64,000 nt of DNA from Jeongeupia sp. HS-3 (GCF_015140455.1 NZ_AP024094.1:1984001-2048000); one strand, 5' to 3'; numbered from the stretch's first letter, positions 1 to 9,304 are shown. Numbers and translations are program-made. The notes: generated from the sequence alone by a model not told the origin.

Positions 1-504
1 GCCCAGCGCCCGAAACAGATCGCCGTTTTCGATATCAAGATAGTGACGCAAAATGGTGCAGCCGTAGCGCAGGTTGGTGTTCACGTCCAGGAGGTTCTGG
101 TCGGATGCGCCGATCTGCCGCTGCCAGAACGGCATCACCTGCATCAGCCCGCGCGCGCCGACCGGGCTGATCGCGTAGCGGTTGAAGCCGCTCTCGATAT
201 GGATCAAGCCCAGCACCAGTTGCGGATCAAGCCCGGCGCGCGTGGCCTCGTACTGCACCGCGATCAGCAGCTTGCGACGCATGAATTCATCCGGAATCCG
301 CTTGGTGAGCCGGGCACTCATCTCGGCCAGCCATGCATCGGCCTCGGCCTGGGTAGCAAAAATCAGCCGGGCCTTGGCACCGTCGCCAATGGCGCGCGAC
401 ATCGCCGATTGCACCGACGACGACAGCGCTTCTTCGCGCTGCGCACCGGCAAAGGCCGCGCCGGCGAACACGGCAAGAACGAGCGCGAGGGAGATTTTTT
501 TCAT
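1..504 (-). CDS. Lytic transglycosylase, SLT domain (partial, 3' end outside window)
   Basis: Exported murein lytic transglycosylase that would cleave the glycan strand of peptidoglycan in the periplasm. I read 168 codons from the ATG at 504 down to base 1, with no stop, so the C-terminus lies beyond the window. The N-terminus (MKKISLALVLAVFAGAAFAG) is a clear Sec signal peptide with a probable AFA-G cleavage site. The SLT signature follows at about residues 95-130: LIHIESGFN, with the catalytic Glu in ESGF, then SPVGARGLMQVMPFW and NLRYGC. No strong Shine-Dalgarno is visible, but the signal peptide supports this start. The gene follows proS on the same strand and is separated from it by a strong terminator, so it probably has its own promoter in the short gap. 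The SLT family is secure; the exact subtype cannot be named from this fragment. Confidence 0.9.
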   Translation of the reverse strand, partial: MKKISLALVLAVFAGAAFAGAQREEALSSSVQSAMSRAIGDGAKARLIFATQAEADAWLAEMSARLTKRIPDEFMRRKLLIAVQYEATRAGLDPQLVLGLIHIESGFNRYAISPVGARGLMQVMPFWQRQIGASDQNLLDVNTNLRYGCTILRHYLDIENGDLFRALG

Positions 505-532
505 GGTGCAGAACATCGATTGAAGCTTTCGT

Positions 533-568
533 AAAAAACGGGGCCAGCGTTAAACGCTATGCCCCGTT
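533..568 (-). terminator. Rho-independent terminator after proS
   Basis: On the minus strand AACGGGGC (561-568) pairs with GCCCCGTT (537-544), enclosing an inner AGCGT/ACGCT stem (546-558), and is followed by a T run. It lies just downstream of the proS stop and before the lytic transglycosylase start. Confidence 0.88.
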
Positions 569-595
569 CGCGATACCGGCAAGCCGGATGACGAT

Positions 596-2308
596 TTATG
601 CCAATTGCTGCTGCACGAAGGCAACAGCGTCGCCGACGATCACCTTCTGCATCTCGCCGCCGGCACGCGCAACGTACTCGACCAGACCGTCGGCCAGACC
701 CTTGTCGCCGATGGTGATGCGGTGCGGGATGCCGATCAGTTCCATATCGGCGAACATCACCCCCGGGCGCTCGTTGCGATCGTCCAGCAGCACATCGACG
801 CCGGCGGCGGTGAGCTTGGCGTAGAGCGCATCGGCCGCCGCTTTCACCGCTTCGGACTTGTGATAACCGACCGCGACGACGGCGACGGCGAACGGCGCCA
901 GTGCCGGGGTGAAGACGATGCCGCGCGCGTCGTAGTTCTGCTCGATCGCGGCGGCGACAATGCGCGAGACACCGATACCGTAGCAGCCCATTTCCATCGG
1001 CTCTTGCTGGTTGTTCTCGTTGACGAAGGTGCAGTTCATCGCGGCCGAGTACTTGGTGCGCAGCTGGAAGATATGGCCGACTTCGATGCCGCGGCACAGC
1101 TCCAGCACGCCCTTGCCATCCGGGCTCGGATCACCGGCGACGACGTTGCGGATATCGGCAACGACGTGCGGTTCGGGCAGATCGCGGCCGAAGTTGACGC
1201 CGGCGATGTGGAATTTCGGCTTGTTGGCGCCGCAGACAAAATCGCTCATCGCCGCGACGGTACGGTCGGCGATGACCTTGATGTCGGACGCAATGCCGAC
1301 CGGGCCGAGGAAGCCCGGCGGGCAGTTGAACTTGGCGCGGATTTCTTCATCGGTGGCGAAGCGGAATTCGCCGATGCCGTCGACCTTGGACAGCTTCACC
1401 TCGTTGAGCGAATGATCGCCACGGATCAGCGCGATCACGAACTGGTCGGCGCCGGCAATCAGCGCGATCAGCTTGACGGTCTTCTCGATGCCGATCTCCA
1501 GCAGCTTGGCGACGTCTTCGCAGGTGGTTTGCTTGGGCGTATCGACATCGCGCAGTGTCTCGGTGGCGGCGGCACGCGGCGCGGTCGGCGCCAGCGCTTC
1601 GGCCAGCTCGACGTTGGCGGCGAAATCCGAATCCGGGCAGTAGGCCAGCAGGTCTTCACCGGCATCGGCAAGCACGTGGAACTCGTGCGAGCCCGAACCA
1701 CCGATCGCGCCGGTGTCGGCGGCAACGGCGCGGAACTTGAGGCCAAGGCGGGTAAACACGTTCGAGTACGCCTGGTACATCTTGCCGTAAGTGACTTGCA
1801 GGCCTTCGAAGCTGGCGTCGAACGAGTACGCGTCTTTCATGGTGAATTCGCGCGCACGCATCACGCCGAAACGCGGGCGGATTTCGTCGCGGAATTTCAC
1901 CTGGATCTGGTAGAAATTGGCCGGCAGTTGCTTGTACGAGCGCAGCTCGGAGCGGGCGATGTCGGTGATGACTTCTTCGTGCGTCGGGCCAAAACAGAAC
2001 TGGCGATCGTGACGGTCGGTGATTTTCAGCATCTGCGGACCGAACTGTTCCCAGCGGCCGGTTTCCTGCCACAGCTCGGCCGGTTGTACCGCCGGCATCA
2101 GCAATTCCTGCGCGCCGGCCTTGTTCATTTCATCGCGCACGATCGCTTCGACCTTGCGCAGCACCTTGAGGCCCAGCGGCATCCAGGTATAGAGGCCCGA
2201 GCCGAGCTTTTTGATCAAGCCGGCACGCAGCATCAGCTTGTGCGAAATCAGTTCGGCCTCGTTCGGGGCTTCCTTGAGGGTCGAGATATACAGTTGCGAT
2301 GTGCGCAT
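596..2308 (-). CDS. proS: Prolyl-tRNA synthetase
   Basis: Charges tRNA-Pro with proline in the cytoplasm. The 570-residue length and the start [20 protein letters not shown] match the bacterial-type ProS family (E. coli 572 residues). The class II aminoacyl-tRNA synthetase core is visible: motif 2 near [22 protein letters not shown], an inserted editing (YbaK-like) domain in the middle of the protein (around [16 protein letters not shown]), and motif 3 near [13 protein letters not shown], then an anticodon-binding domain. The frame is open upstream to 2428, but those 40 residues do not resemble the family, so I use the ATG at 2308. It is divergent from the MFS gene and ends in a terminator. 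Confidence 0.97.
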   Translation of the reverse strand: MRTSQLYISTLKEAPNEAELISHKLMLRAGLIKKLGSGLYTWMPLGLKVLRKVEAIVRDEMNKAGAQELLMPAVQPAELWQETGRWEQFGPQMLKITDRHDRQFCFGPTHEEVITDIARSELRSYKQLPANFYQIQVKFRDEIRPRFGVMRAREFTMKDAYSFDASFEGLQVTYGKMYQAYSNVFTRLGLKFRAVAADTGAIGGSGSHEFHVLADAGEDLLAYCPDSDFAANVELAEALAPTAPRAAATETLRDVDTPKQTTCEDVAKLLEIGIEKTVKLIALIAGADQFVIALIRGDHSLNEVKLSKVDGIGEFRFATDEEIRAKFNCPPGFLGPVGIASDIKVIADRTVAAMSDFVCGANKPKFHIAGVNFGRDLPEPHVVADIRNVVAGDPSPDGKGVLELCRGIEVGHIFQLRTKYSAAMNCTFVNENNQQEPMEMGCYGIGVSRIVAAAIEQNYDARGIVFTPALAPFAVAVVAVGYHKSEAVKAAADALYAKLTAAGVDVLLDDRNERPGVMFADMELIGIPHRITIGDKGLADGLVEYVARAGGEMQKVIVGDAVAFVQQQLA

Positions 2309-2477
2309 GGCGGATGGGGTCGGCAAACGGGAAAGCGCAGATTCTACCAAAGCCGCGCGACTATGCCGTTGCGGCGCGCGTAGTGGCGGCAATATCCACA
2401 TTGCGCGCCACGCTTGTGCCCGCAGCATCGGTGCGACAATGGCCTCAGCATTTATCTATCCAGAACGGTTCAGCCCC

Positions 2478-3653
2478 ATGCAGCGACACGTCCAAAGCTG
2501 CGCTAACGCGCCGCGTTACGCCCCCCGTCTGGCAACCATGGCCTTGTTTTTCGTCGCCGGTGCCACTTACGCCACCTGGGGGATTCATATTCCAACGCTG
2601 CGCGACCGCTTTGCGTTGTCGCCGGCGTGGCTGTCGGTGGCGATGTTCGCGGTGGCACTCGGCGCCATCGTCGCAATGCAGCCCGTCGGCAAGCTGATCG
2701 CCCGGCTCGGCAGCGACAAGGTCGTCGGTGTCTCGGCTTGGTGCTTTGCCGCAACGACGGCACTGTTGATGCTGATGCCAAGCTTCTGGCTGACGCTACT
2801 GGTGCTGATCGGTTTCGGCGTCGCCAACGCCGCGTATGACGTGGCAATGAATGCGCAGGCGGCGACGGTCGAGGCCGGCGGCGACAAGCCGATCATGTCA
2901 ACGCTGCACGGGCTGTTCAGCGTCGGCGGCATGGTCGGCGCCAGCGTCGGCGGTGTGATCATTTCGCTCGGCGTGCCGCCGTGGCTGCATTTCGTTGGTA
3001 TGGGGGTGCTGATCGCGATCACCGGCGTGCTCGCGCGGCCCAGGCTGATCGCCGATCCGGCAAGTGCTGCGGCCGGCGGGCAGCAAAAGCACGCGCATGC
3101 GGGCCGGCTGCTGTGGGTGATCGGTTTTCTGGCCTTCCTCGGCCTCGTTGCCGAGGGCGCGATGTACGACTGGACGGCAATCTACCTGCGCGACGTCGCG
3201 AAATCGGTCACGCTGGCCAGCTTCGGCTACGCGACCTTCTCCGGCGGCATGGCGATCGGGCGTTTCTCAGGCGATGCGCTGCGCGCGCGCATGGGGATGC
3301 TGAAACTGCTGAGCACCAGCGGCATCGTCGGCGTGGCCGGCATCGTGCTGGCGCTGGCGTGGCCGAATCCGTGGGCGGCGCTGTTCGGCTTCCTGCTGAT
3401 GGGTCTGGGCTGCGCCAACCTCGTGCCGATCTTCTTCGTCGCCGCCTCGCGCTTGCCGGATATGCACGCCGGCGAGGCGATCGCCGCCGTGGCGCGGCTG
3501 GCTTACGTCGGCATGCTGCTCGGGCCGGTGCTGATCGGTTTTGTCGCCCAGCACGCCGGCCTGCGGCTTGCGCTGGGGCTGGTGGCGGTTTCGATCGCGT
3601 GGATTGCCATCGACGGCAGCCGGGTGCTGAAAAGGGCACTCCAGCCCGCTTGA
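2478..3653 (+). CDS. MFS transporter, YbjJ-like
   Basis: Inner-membrane transporter of the major facilitator superfamily, 391 residues with about twelve hydrophobic segments. The first segment, FFVAGATYATWGIHIPTLRD, and the following VAMQPVGKLIARLGSDKVVG (the MFS loop 2-3 motif) resemble the YbjJ/fucose-permease-like branch, whose substrates are mostly unknown. The frame is open from 2211, but that stretch is antisense to the proS 5' end. The candidate starts are the ATG at 2478 (chosen, just before the membrane region) and the ATG at 2439; neither has a strong ribosome-binding site. It is divergent from proS with a gap of about 170 bp. Substrate unknown. Confidence 0.85.
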   Translation: MQRHVQSCANAPRYAPRLATMALFFVAGATYATWGIHIPTLRDRFALSPAWLSVAMFAVALGAIVAMQPVGKLIARLGSDKVVGVSAWCFAATTALLMLMPSFWLTLLVLIGFGVANAAYDVAMNAQAATVEAGGDKPIMSTLHGLFSVGGMVGASVGGVIISLGVPPWLHFVGMGVLIAITGVLARPRLIADPASAAAGGQQKHAHAGRLLWVIGFLAFLGLVAEGAMYDWTAIYLRDVAKSVTLASFGYATFSGGMAIGRFSGDALRARMGMLKLLSTSGIVGVAGIVLALAWPNPWAALFGFLLMGLGCANLVPIFFVAASRLPDMHAGEAIAAVARLAYVGMLLGPVLIGFVAQHAGLRLALGLVAVSIAWIAIDGSRVLKRALQPA

Positions 3654-3718
3654 AACCTGATCACTCCGGTTTGCAGCGCAAGACTGCGTTGCATCAAGAG
3701 TCGCCGGCTCATTAGCTG

Positions 3719-3724
3719 TATTAT
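3719..3724 (+). promoter_or_regulatory. Possible -10 element of gdhA
   Basis: TATTAT preceded by TG lies 45 bp upstream of the gdhA start, in a short AT-rich stretch. No good -35 is seen at the usual spacing, so this is only a candidate. Confidence 0.35.
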
Positions 3725-3768
3725 TTACTTTCCATAAAAGTACCAAATGCCATGTAAAGGGGTGGGGA

Positions 3769-5112
3769 ATGAAGTATGGGCACGTGAATGAATTTCTCTC
3801 TGTTGTTGCGGAACGCAATCCGGGCCAGCCGGAGTATCTGCAAGCGGTCACCGAGGTCATCGAGAGCCTGTGGCCCTTCATTCAACAGCACCCCCGCTAT
3901 GCCGAATACGGCCTGCTCGATCGGCTGATCGAGGCCGAGCGCGCGTTGATCTTCCGCGTCTCGTGGGTCGACGATCAGGGCAAGGTGCGCGTGAATCGCG
4001 GCTACCGCATCCAGCACAGCTCGGCGATCGGCCCGTACAAAGGCGGCATCCGTTTTCACCCGTCGGTGAACCTGTCGGTGCTCAAGTTCCTCGCCTTCGA
4101 GCAGACGCTGAAAAACGCACTGACCACCCTGCCGATGGGCGGCGGCAAGGGCGGTGCGGATTTCGACCCCAAGGGCAAGAGCCCCGGCGAGGTGATGCGT
4201 TTCTGTCAGGCCTTCATGACCGAGCTCTACCGGCACATCGGCGCCGATACCGACATCCCGGCCGGTGATATCGGCGTCGGTGCGCGCGAAGTCGGCTTTA
4301 TGGCCGGGATGATGAAGAAGCTCTCCAACCGCAACGACTGCGTGTTTACCGGCAAGGGGCTGTCGTTCGGCGGCTCGGTGATGCGGCCCGAGGCCACCGG
4401 CTACGGCACCGTCTACTTCGCCGAGGAAATGCTGCGCCACGCCGGGAAATCGCTCGCGGGTCTGCGGGTGGCAGTGTCGGGCTCGGGCAACGTCGCCCAG
4501 TTCGCGATCGAGAAGGCCATGGCGCTGGGCGCCAAGGTGCTGACGGTATCCGATTCGAGCGGCACGGTGATCGATCCGGACGGTTTCACCCCGGAGAAAC
4601 TGGCCTTGCTGCAGGACATCAAGAACCGCCACTACGGCCGCGTCAGCGATTACGCCGAACGCGCCGGCGTGCGCTTTGAAGCCGGCGTGCGCCCCTGGCA
4701 TGTGCCGGTCGACGTGGCGATGCCGTGCGCAACGCAAAACGAACTCGACGGTCAGGATGCGGCGCAACTGGTCGCCAACGGCGTGATCTGTGTGGCCGAG
4801 GGCGCCAACATGCCGTCGACCGCCGCCGCAGTGCGCATCTTCACCGAGCACGGCGTGCTGTACGCGCCGGGCAAGGCGAGCAATGCCGGCGGCGTCGCCA
4901 CCTCGGGGCTGGAAATGAGCCAGAACGCGATGCGGCTGTCGTGGTCGCGCGACGAAGTCGATGCGCGACTGCTGGACATCATGAAGGGCATCCACGCCGC
5001 CTGCCTGCATTACGGCCAGCGCGAAGACGGCAGCGTCAGCTATGTCGACGGCGCCAATATCGCCGGCTTCGTCAAGGTCGCCGATGCGATGCTGGCGCAG
5101 GGCGTCATCTGA
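3769..5112 (+). CDS. gdhA: NADP-type glutamate dehydrogenase
   Basis: Makes glutamate from 2-oxoglutarate and ammonium using NADPH, in the cytoplasm. The 447-residue length is exactly that of the E. coli-type hexameric enzyme. Visible family signatures include the lysine-rich substrate motif PMGGGKGGADFDPKGKS (about residues 122-138), PAGDIGVGAREVGFM, and the dinucleotide-binding glycine motif SGSGNVAQFA (about 240), followed by the conserved NAGGVATSGLEMSQN near the C-terminus. The start has a purine-rich GGGGTGGGG just upstream. It is a single gene, followed by a terminator. Confidence 0.97.
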   Translation: MKYGHVNEFLSVVAERNPGQPEYLQAVTEVIESLWPFIQQHPRYAEYGLLDRLIEAERALIFRVSWVDDQGKVRVNRGYRIQHSSAIGPYKGGIRFHPSVNLSVLKFLAFEQTLKNALTTLPMGGGKGGADFDPKGKSPGEVMRFCQAFMTELYRHIGADTDIPAGDIGVGAREVGFMAGMMKKLSNRNDCVFTGKGLSFGGSVMRPEATGYGTVYFAEEMLRHAGKSLAGLRVAVSGSGNVAQFAIEKAMALGAKVLTVSDSSGTVIDPDGFTPEKLALLQDIKNRHYGRVSDYAERAGVRFEAGVRPWHVPVDVAMPCATQNELDGQDAAQLVANGVICVAEGANMPSTAAAVRIFTEHGVLYAPGKASNAGGVATSGLEMSQNAMRLSWSRDEVDARLLDIMKGIHAACLHYGQREDGSVSYVDGANIAGFVKVADAMLAQGVI

Positions 5113-5161
5113 GAATCCGTTGCAACGGTAATGACATCATCTTGGGGTCTTTCCCATCCTC

Positions 5162-5189
5162 AGCCCTGCCGCCCGGCGGGGCTTTTTTT
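5162..5189 (+). terminator. Terminator after gdhA
   Basis: GCCCTGCCG and CGGCGGGGC form a GC-rich hairpin followed by seven Ts, about 50 bp after the gdhA stop. It also abuts the end of the convergent amidase gene. Confidence 0.8.
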
Positions 5190-5892
5190 ATGCGGACGGC
5201 AAGCAGGACATTGCCGACGCCACCGCGTCGGCAATCTTGCGGCGTGTTTCCGGCTTTTTCATCGTCAGCGCTTCGTCGCGGTTGATGATGACGCCGGCTT
5301 CGAGCAGCAGCGCCGGAATGGTCGCGTACTTCACCACCACGAAGGACGATTGATACACGCCGCGCCCGCTATCGAGCACGGTATAGCCCTCCCCCGACGC
5401 ATCGCGCACGTGATGCAGGTTCGGGCTGAAGCCGGCATGCTTCATCGCCCCGCCGACCGCTTCGGCGCAGGCGAGGCTGGCGGCGTACTCCGGGTTGTCC
5501 GGCGACACGAACACCGAGTAACCGCGCGAAATATCGCTGTAGCGCCAGGTTTTACCGTTGACGGCCCAGTTCGACAGATAGCGCTCGTTCACCGAATCGT
5601 GATGAATCGAAATGAACAGCTCGGCACCGGCAGCCAGCGCGGGGCGGCTCCACAGATTGTCCATATCGCCGCCGGCGCCGATCAGCAGCACCACATGGCC
5701 GTCGGCGCGCAGCCGTTTGGCCACGGCCTGCGCCAGCGCGAGGTTGTAGCCGAACTCGCTCTCGCCGTAGGCGCTGGTCGCCCCCGGCGCGGCCAGATAA
5801 TGGCCGACATCGACGGCGATCGTCGCCGCCTGGGCGACGCCCGCACACGCGGCGAGCAGCGCCCAGACGACCAGCGACTTACTCGGCCGCAT
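5188..5892 (-). CDS. Periplasmic N-acetylmuramoyl-L-alanine amidase (Amidase_3)
   Basis: Small exported amidase of 234 residues that would cut the bond between N-acetylmuramic acid and the stem peptide. It has a signal peptide (MRPSKSLVVWALLAACAGVAQA) and then a single catalytic domain. Zinc ligands are visible: His in IAVDVGHYLAAPGA, Glu in GESEFGYNL, His in ISIHHDS; the catalytic Glu is in LLLEAGVIIN. It lacks the AMIN targeting domain found in the larger AmiC-type amidase at 45566-46867. Its start overlaps the end of the upstream membrane-protein gene by 14 bp, so the two are probably co-transcribed. Confidence 0.88.
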   Translation of the reverse strand: MRPSKSLVVWALLAACAGVAQAATIAVDVGHYLAAPGATSAYGESEFGYNLALAQAVAKRLRADGHVVLLIGAGGDMDNLWSRPALAAGAELFISIHHDSVNERYLSNWAVNGKTWRYSDISRGYSVFVSPDNPEYAASLACAEAVGGAMKHAGFSPNLHHVRDASGEGYTVLDSGRGVYQSSFVVVKYATIPALLLEAGVIINRDEALTMKKPETRRKIADAVASAMSCLPSA

Positions 5893-6247
5893 CGCCTTCG
5901 TTCGCGGCCTTCACCGCAGCCAGCTCGGCCGCCTGTTGCTCGACGCGCTTGGCGGCGATCTTCGGACGCAGGATATTCATCATCACGATGTCGCGTGCGC
6001 TCATCAGCGCCAGCAGCCAGACGATCAGCACCCCGGCGTAGGCCAGCGTGTTGTGCTGGAAACCCGGCGAAAACGATTCGAGCATGGGATTGATCACGAA
6101 CTGGATCGAGCCGATCACCAGCACCAGCAGCAGCAAGGTCGAAATCGCCCGCTCCTTCAAAAACGTACCGCGCAACAGCACGCGTTGATCCCACTTCGAC
6201 AAGCCACGCAGTTCGGGCACATCGTCGGCCCGGAAATAAAACGCCAT
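5879..6247 (-). CDS. Small two-TM membrane protein, unknown function
   Basis: A 122-residue protein I do not recognise. It has a soluble N-terminus (MAFYFRADDVPELRGLSKWDQR), two hydrophobic segments (about 36-52 and 67-84), and a charged, alanine-rich C-terminal tail likely to be helical (KIAAKRVEQQAAELAAVKAA). A good GAGGA ribosome-binding site precedes the ATG. The 14-bp overlap with the downstream amidase suggests translational coupling and an envelope-linked role, which is inference. Confidence 0.7.
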   Translation of the reverse strand: MAFYFRADDVPELRGLSKWDQRVLLRGTFLKERAISTLLLLVLVIGSIQFVINPMLESFSPGFQHNTLAYAGVLIVWLLALMSARDIVMMNILRPKIAAKRVEQQAAELAAVKAANEGDAAE

Positions 6248-6430
6248 GATTCCTCCTCAAAGATAGCCAGACCGCCCGTCGGGGCGGTTCGTTCCCGGCG
6301 CAGTGTTGCTGCAAGCGCCCGCCTTGGCAAGTGTGCGACACCAGACACGCCGGTCGGCGGCAGCCGGGCTGCGCGTCCGACGCGCTTGTGGTAAGAAAGG
6401 CGCGGGAGACAACAACAAAGGATGGAGAGA

Positions 6431-7456
6431 ATGAAACTGCCGATCTGCGCCCTGCTCGCGGCGCTATCCACAGCGGCCTTTGCCGGTACCACGCCCTTGC
6501 AACAGCCCGAGCTGGTCAAATCGCTGGCCGATCAGGTTTATCTGCCGGCGCTGCAAACGCTGCAAGCCGATACCGAACGCTTGAGCGGCAAGATCGGCGC
6601 CTTGTGTGCCGCCCCCGGCGAGCAAACGCTGGCCGAGGCGCAAGCCGCCTGGCGTAACAGCGCCGATGCGTGGCGCCGGGTCGAAGCCAACCGCGTTGGC
6701 CCCTTGCGCCTGGACGAAATCATCAACCGCATCGATCCGTGGCCGCTTGATACCGCCGCGCTCGCCCGCGGCATCGCCATCACACCGGTCAAACCCGCAG
6801 AACCACAGGCTTTCGATCTCTGGAGCCGCCAGCCCAAGGGTGCCAGCGGCCTGCCGGCGATCGAAGCTCAACTCTTTGGCGCAGCGCCGGCCAAACAACT
6901 GGCACAACTGAAATCCGGCCAGCATTGCGGCTTTGCACAATGGCAGGCGACCGCACTCGCCCGGCAATCGCAAATCCTGATCATGGAATGGCAGGGTCTG
7001 CGCCGCGGCCTCAATTACGACCCGACCTACCCACGGCCGCTGATGACCGAAATGCTCGCCCGCAGCGTCGCCGGCCTGCGTGAGCTAGCGGGCTGGAAAC
7101 TCGCCAAGGGCGACATCGCGCCACCGGCCTCGCAATTCCCGGATGCGCGCAGCGGCAATACCCGCGCCAGCCTGCTGGCGAGTTTCGACGGCATCAGCGC
7201 GGTGCTGCTTGGCGCACCGAATGGCGTCGGCTTTGACGATTACCTGCAAAGCCGCGAGCGTGACGAGGCCGTCACCGAACTGAAAAGCCGCCTCGACGAC
7301 ACCCGCCGTGCACTGGCGGCGCTGCCGGCCAACTTCACGGCTCACGCCGCCGAAACCCGTGGCGAGCGCATGCTCGCGCAGCGGCGGCTGAACGCACTCG
7401 CCGATTATGTCGACGGGCCGATGCGTGAAGCACTGGGGATGATGATTCCGGGCTGA
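6431..7456 (+). CDS. Imelysin-family (M75-like) exported protein
   Basis: Periplasmic protein of 341 residues related to imelysin/EfeO-like proteins, several of which are tied to iron uptake. Signal peptide MKLPICALLAALSTAAFAG. The family features are the LxxAxxAWR helix (LAEAQAAWRNSADAWRRVE), an IDPWP segment, and the region GLPAIEAQLFG that corresponds to the imelysin GxHxxE motif. Here the His is replaced by Pro, so the classical metal-site motif is incomplete. I chose the ATG at 6431 over 6422 because the signal peptide starts there and AAAGGATGGAG gives a proper ribosome-binding distance. There is no iron operon next to it. Confidence 0.78.
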   Translation: MKLPICALLAALSTAAFAGTTPLQQPELVKSLADQVYLPALQTLQADTERLSGKIGALCAAPGEQTLAEAQAAWRNSADAWRRVEANRVGPLRLDEIINRIDPWPLDTAALARGIAITPVKPAEPQAFDLWSRQPKGASGLPAIEAQLFGAAPAKQLAQLKSGQHCGFAQWQATALARQSQILIMEWQGLRRGLNYDPTYPRPLMTEMLARSVAGLRELAGWKLAKGDIAPPASQFPDARSGNTRASLLASFDGISAVLLGAPNGVGFDDYLQSRERDEAVTELKSRLDDTRRALAALPANFTAHAAETRGERMLAQRRLNALADYVDGPMREALGMMIPG

Positions 7457-7467
7457 GCGGCACGTAT

Positions 7468-7511
7468 AAAAAAAGCAGAGCGGCAAAGGGGGGTAGTCCG
7501 TGCCGCCCTGC
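7468..7511 (-). terminator. Terminator of the aga operon
   Basis: On the minus strand GCAGGGCGGCA (7501-7511) pairs with TGCCGCTCTGC (7475-7485) and is followed by seven Ts. It lies immediately after the agaA stop. Confidence 0.82.
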
Positions 7512-7522
7512 CTTGAAACCTA

Positions 7523-8674
7523 TCAATCCGCGCCGAATACCGCACGCCCCTGCACCCAGGTCGCGACAACGTCGCACTGCGGCGTGATCGCCGTCAGGCT
7601 CGCGGTCTGCCCCGGGGCGATGCTGCCCAGATCTGGCCTGCGCAAGGCGCGCGCCGGATTGCGGCTAGCCAGCGCCCACGCACGCTCCAGCGGCAGGCCG
7701 AACCAGTCCTGCGCGTGTTTGACCGCGGCGATCAGATGCAGGGTGCTGCCGGCGAGGCCACCGACATCGGTCCGCACCACGCCCGCGTGCATGTGCACGG
7801 TGAATTCGCCGAGCGCGTAATCGCCGTCGGGCATGCCGGTGGCGCGCATCGCATCGGTGATCAGGATCAGCCTTTCCTCGCCGACGCTATTGAGCGCGAT
7901 CTGCGCCGCCGCCGGGTGGACATGATGGCCGTCGACGATCAGTTCGACATCGGCCTCGGGCCGGGTCAGCCCGGCACCGACGACGCCCGGATCACGGTGG
8001 TGCAGGCCGCGCATGCCGTTGTAGCAATGCACCACGCCGCGTGCGCCGGCGAGCATCGCATCGACGGTTTCGTCGTAGCTGGCGTCCGAATGGCCGATCA
8101 GCGTGCGCACGCCACGCGCGCGCAACCAGGCAATCGCCTCGTCGGCGCCGGGCAGTTCGGCGGCCAGCGCGACGGTGTTGAGCGTACCGTCGGCCAGCGC
8201 ATGCCAGCGCGCCAGCTCGGACACGCTGATCGGCCGCATCAACGGCACCGGATGCGCGCCGCAGCACTTCGCGGTGAAGTACGGCCCTTCCAGATAGGTG
8301 CCGACGATTTCGGCACCGGAAACGCCCAGCTTGCGGCTCTCGCGCACCTGCACGATCGCCGCTTCGATTTTCTCGACCTGCGCGGTGACGGTGGTCGCGG
8401 CAAACGCACCGACGCCGTGGCGGGCGAAGTAGGCCGACATCGTGTCGAGCGCGTCGTGGCTGGCGTCCATCACGTCGCAACCGACCGCGCCGTGCACATG
8501 GCTGTCGACCAGCGCCGGCATCAGCCAAGCATCGCCCAGATCGCGGTCGAAACCGCCGCCGGCTTTCACCGCGTGGATGCGGCCATCGCCGCCGATGTGG
8601 ACGACGCCGTCGGCTAGCCAGCCCTGCGACGTCAGTACTCGTGCAGCCCGGAGGCGCAGGGGTTCACAGGCCAT
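7523..8674 (-). CDS. agaA: N-acetylgalactosamine/N-acetylglucosamine-6-phosphate deacetylase
   Basis: Removes the acetyl group from the N-acetylhexosamine-6-phosphate produced by PTS uptake, giving the amino sugar phosphate for AgaS. 383 residues from the ATG at 8674. Amidohydrolase features are present: DSHVHGAVGCDVMD (HxH metal motif), TYLEGPYFTAKCCGAHP (metal Glu), GHSDASYDE, HCYNGM and the catalytic Asp in ILITDAM. NagA and AgaA cannot be told apart by motif; the neighbouring agaS, agaZ and PTS genes favour the galactosamine version. Its 5' end overlaps the EIIA gene by 11 bp. The frame continues upstream to 8734 inside EIIA, but the extra residues do not match the family. Confidence 0.9.
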   Translation of the reverse strand: MACEPLRLRAARVLTSQGWLADGVVHIGGDGRIHAVKAGGGFDRDLGDAWLMPALVDSHVHGAVGCDVMDASHDALDTMSAYFARHGVGAFAATTVTAQVEKIEAAIVQVRESRKLGVSGAEIVGTYLEGPYFTAKCCGAHPVPLMRPISVSELARWHALADGTLNTVALAAELPGADEAIAWLRARGVRTLIGHSDASYDETVDAMLAGARGVVHCYNGMRGLHHRDPGVVGAGLTRPEADVELIVDGHHVHPAAAQIALNSVGEERLILITDAMRATGMPDGDYALGEFTVHMHAGVVRTDVGGLAGSTLHLIAAVKHAQDWFGLPLERAWALASRNPARALRRPDLGSIAPGQTASLTAITPQCDVVATWVQGRAVFGAD

Positions 8675-9095
8675 CGACGGCCTCCGCACGCTGCCGCTTG
8701 CTCGCCAGCCGGTCGGCCAGACTGGTAATGCCACCCTGCCCCGCCTCGATTGCCCGCTGGCGGAATTCTGCGGCGCTCGCGATATCGTCGCGCTCGAACA
8801 GCATCTCGGCGAACATCGCCAGATTCATCCCGGCAATCACCTCGGTGCCCGGGCGGGCCTGCGCCAGCGTCGACGCAATCCGGAATGGCGAACCGCCCAA
8901 GAGGTCGGTAAAGAACACCACGTCGCCCGCACAGCCGGCGAGCACCTCGGCCAGTTTCACTTCGAGATCGCCGGTGCCCATGCCATCGGGAAAATCGACG
9001 ACATGCAGATCGGCTTGTGCGCCGAACACCTGGGTGATTGCTTCGTTGATGCCACTGGCAATGCGGCCGTGGCCGGTCAGGATCAGGGAAATCAT
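8664..9095 (-). CDS. agaF: PTS mannose/galactosamine-family EIIA
   Basis: Cytoplasmic phosphocarrier of 143 residues that passes phosphate from HPr to EIIB. The start MISLILTGHGRIASGI carries the phosphorylated His at position 9, typical of mannose-family EIIA, and DVVFFTDLLGGSPF is the conserved second motif. It is a single-domain EIIA, as in the E. coli AgaF arrangement, not fused to EIIB. It is separated from the EIID gene by a 213-bp gap occupied by a dispersed repeat (see 9177-9304), unlike the tight junctions elsewhere in the operon. Confidence 0.92.
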   Translation of the reverse strand: MISLILTGHGRIASGINEAITQVFGAQADLHVVDFPDGMGTGDLEVKLAEVLAGCAGDVVFFTDLLGGSPFRIASTLAQARPGTEVIAGMNLAMFAEMLFERDDIASAAEFRQRAIEAGQGGITSLADRLASKRQRAEAVDGL

Positions 9096-9176
9096 CGTCT
9101 TGCTCCATGCGGCCGTGGCCGCGATGTCCGTTCAATTCAGGGCTAACTCAGCGCAGCCCAATCACCAGCACCGTTT

Positions 9177-9304
9177 CGATCGGCGAGCGAGCCAAGGCAG
9201 GTCGTAGCCGCCCGAAGCGCAGGAACCGGAATGGACACGAGGTCCATGAGGATTCCGAGCATCGGACGGCTGCGAGATGCGAAGGCGCAGCCGCCGAGCG
9301 GAAT
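9177..9304 (-). repeat. Dispersed intercistronic repeat, copy A
   Basis: About 128 bp, read on the minus strand. It shares GGCGGCTGCGCC, CTCGGAATCCTCATGG, TTCCGGTTCCT and GGCTCGCTCGCCG blocks with copies at 29145-29284, 40469-40632 and 48202-48341. It begins a few bases after the EIID stop codon. A hairpin ATGGAC-CTCGT-GTCCAT lies at 9231-9247. It does not continue the EIID reading frame. Confidence 0.88.

Noticed and set aside
605-2383. 592-codon open frame antisense to proS
   Set aside because: It mirrors proS in GC-rich DNA, has low-complexity Asp/Gly/Arg-rich sequence and no family features; proS itself is certain.
3721-5010. 429-codon frame antisense to gdhA
   Set aside because: Shadow of gdhA, with no start context or domain signature.
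6271-6288. ACCGCCC/GGGCGGT hairpin downstream of divergent genes at 6.3 kb
   Set aside because: No T run and it lies between divergent 5' ends, so a terminator is unlikely; may be chance in GC-rich DNA.
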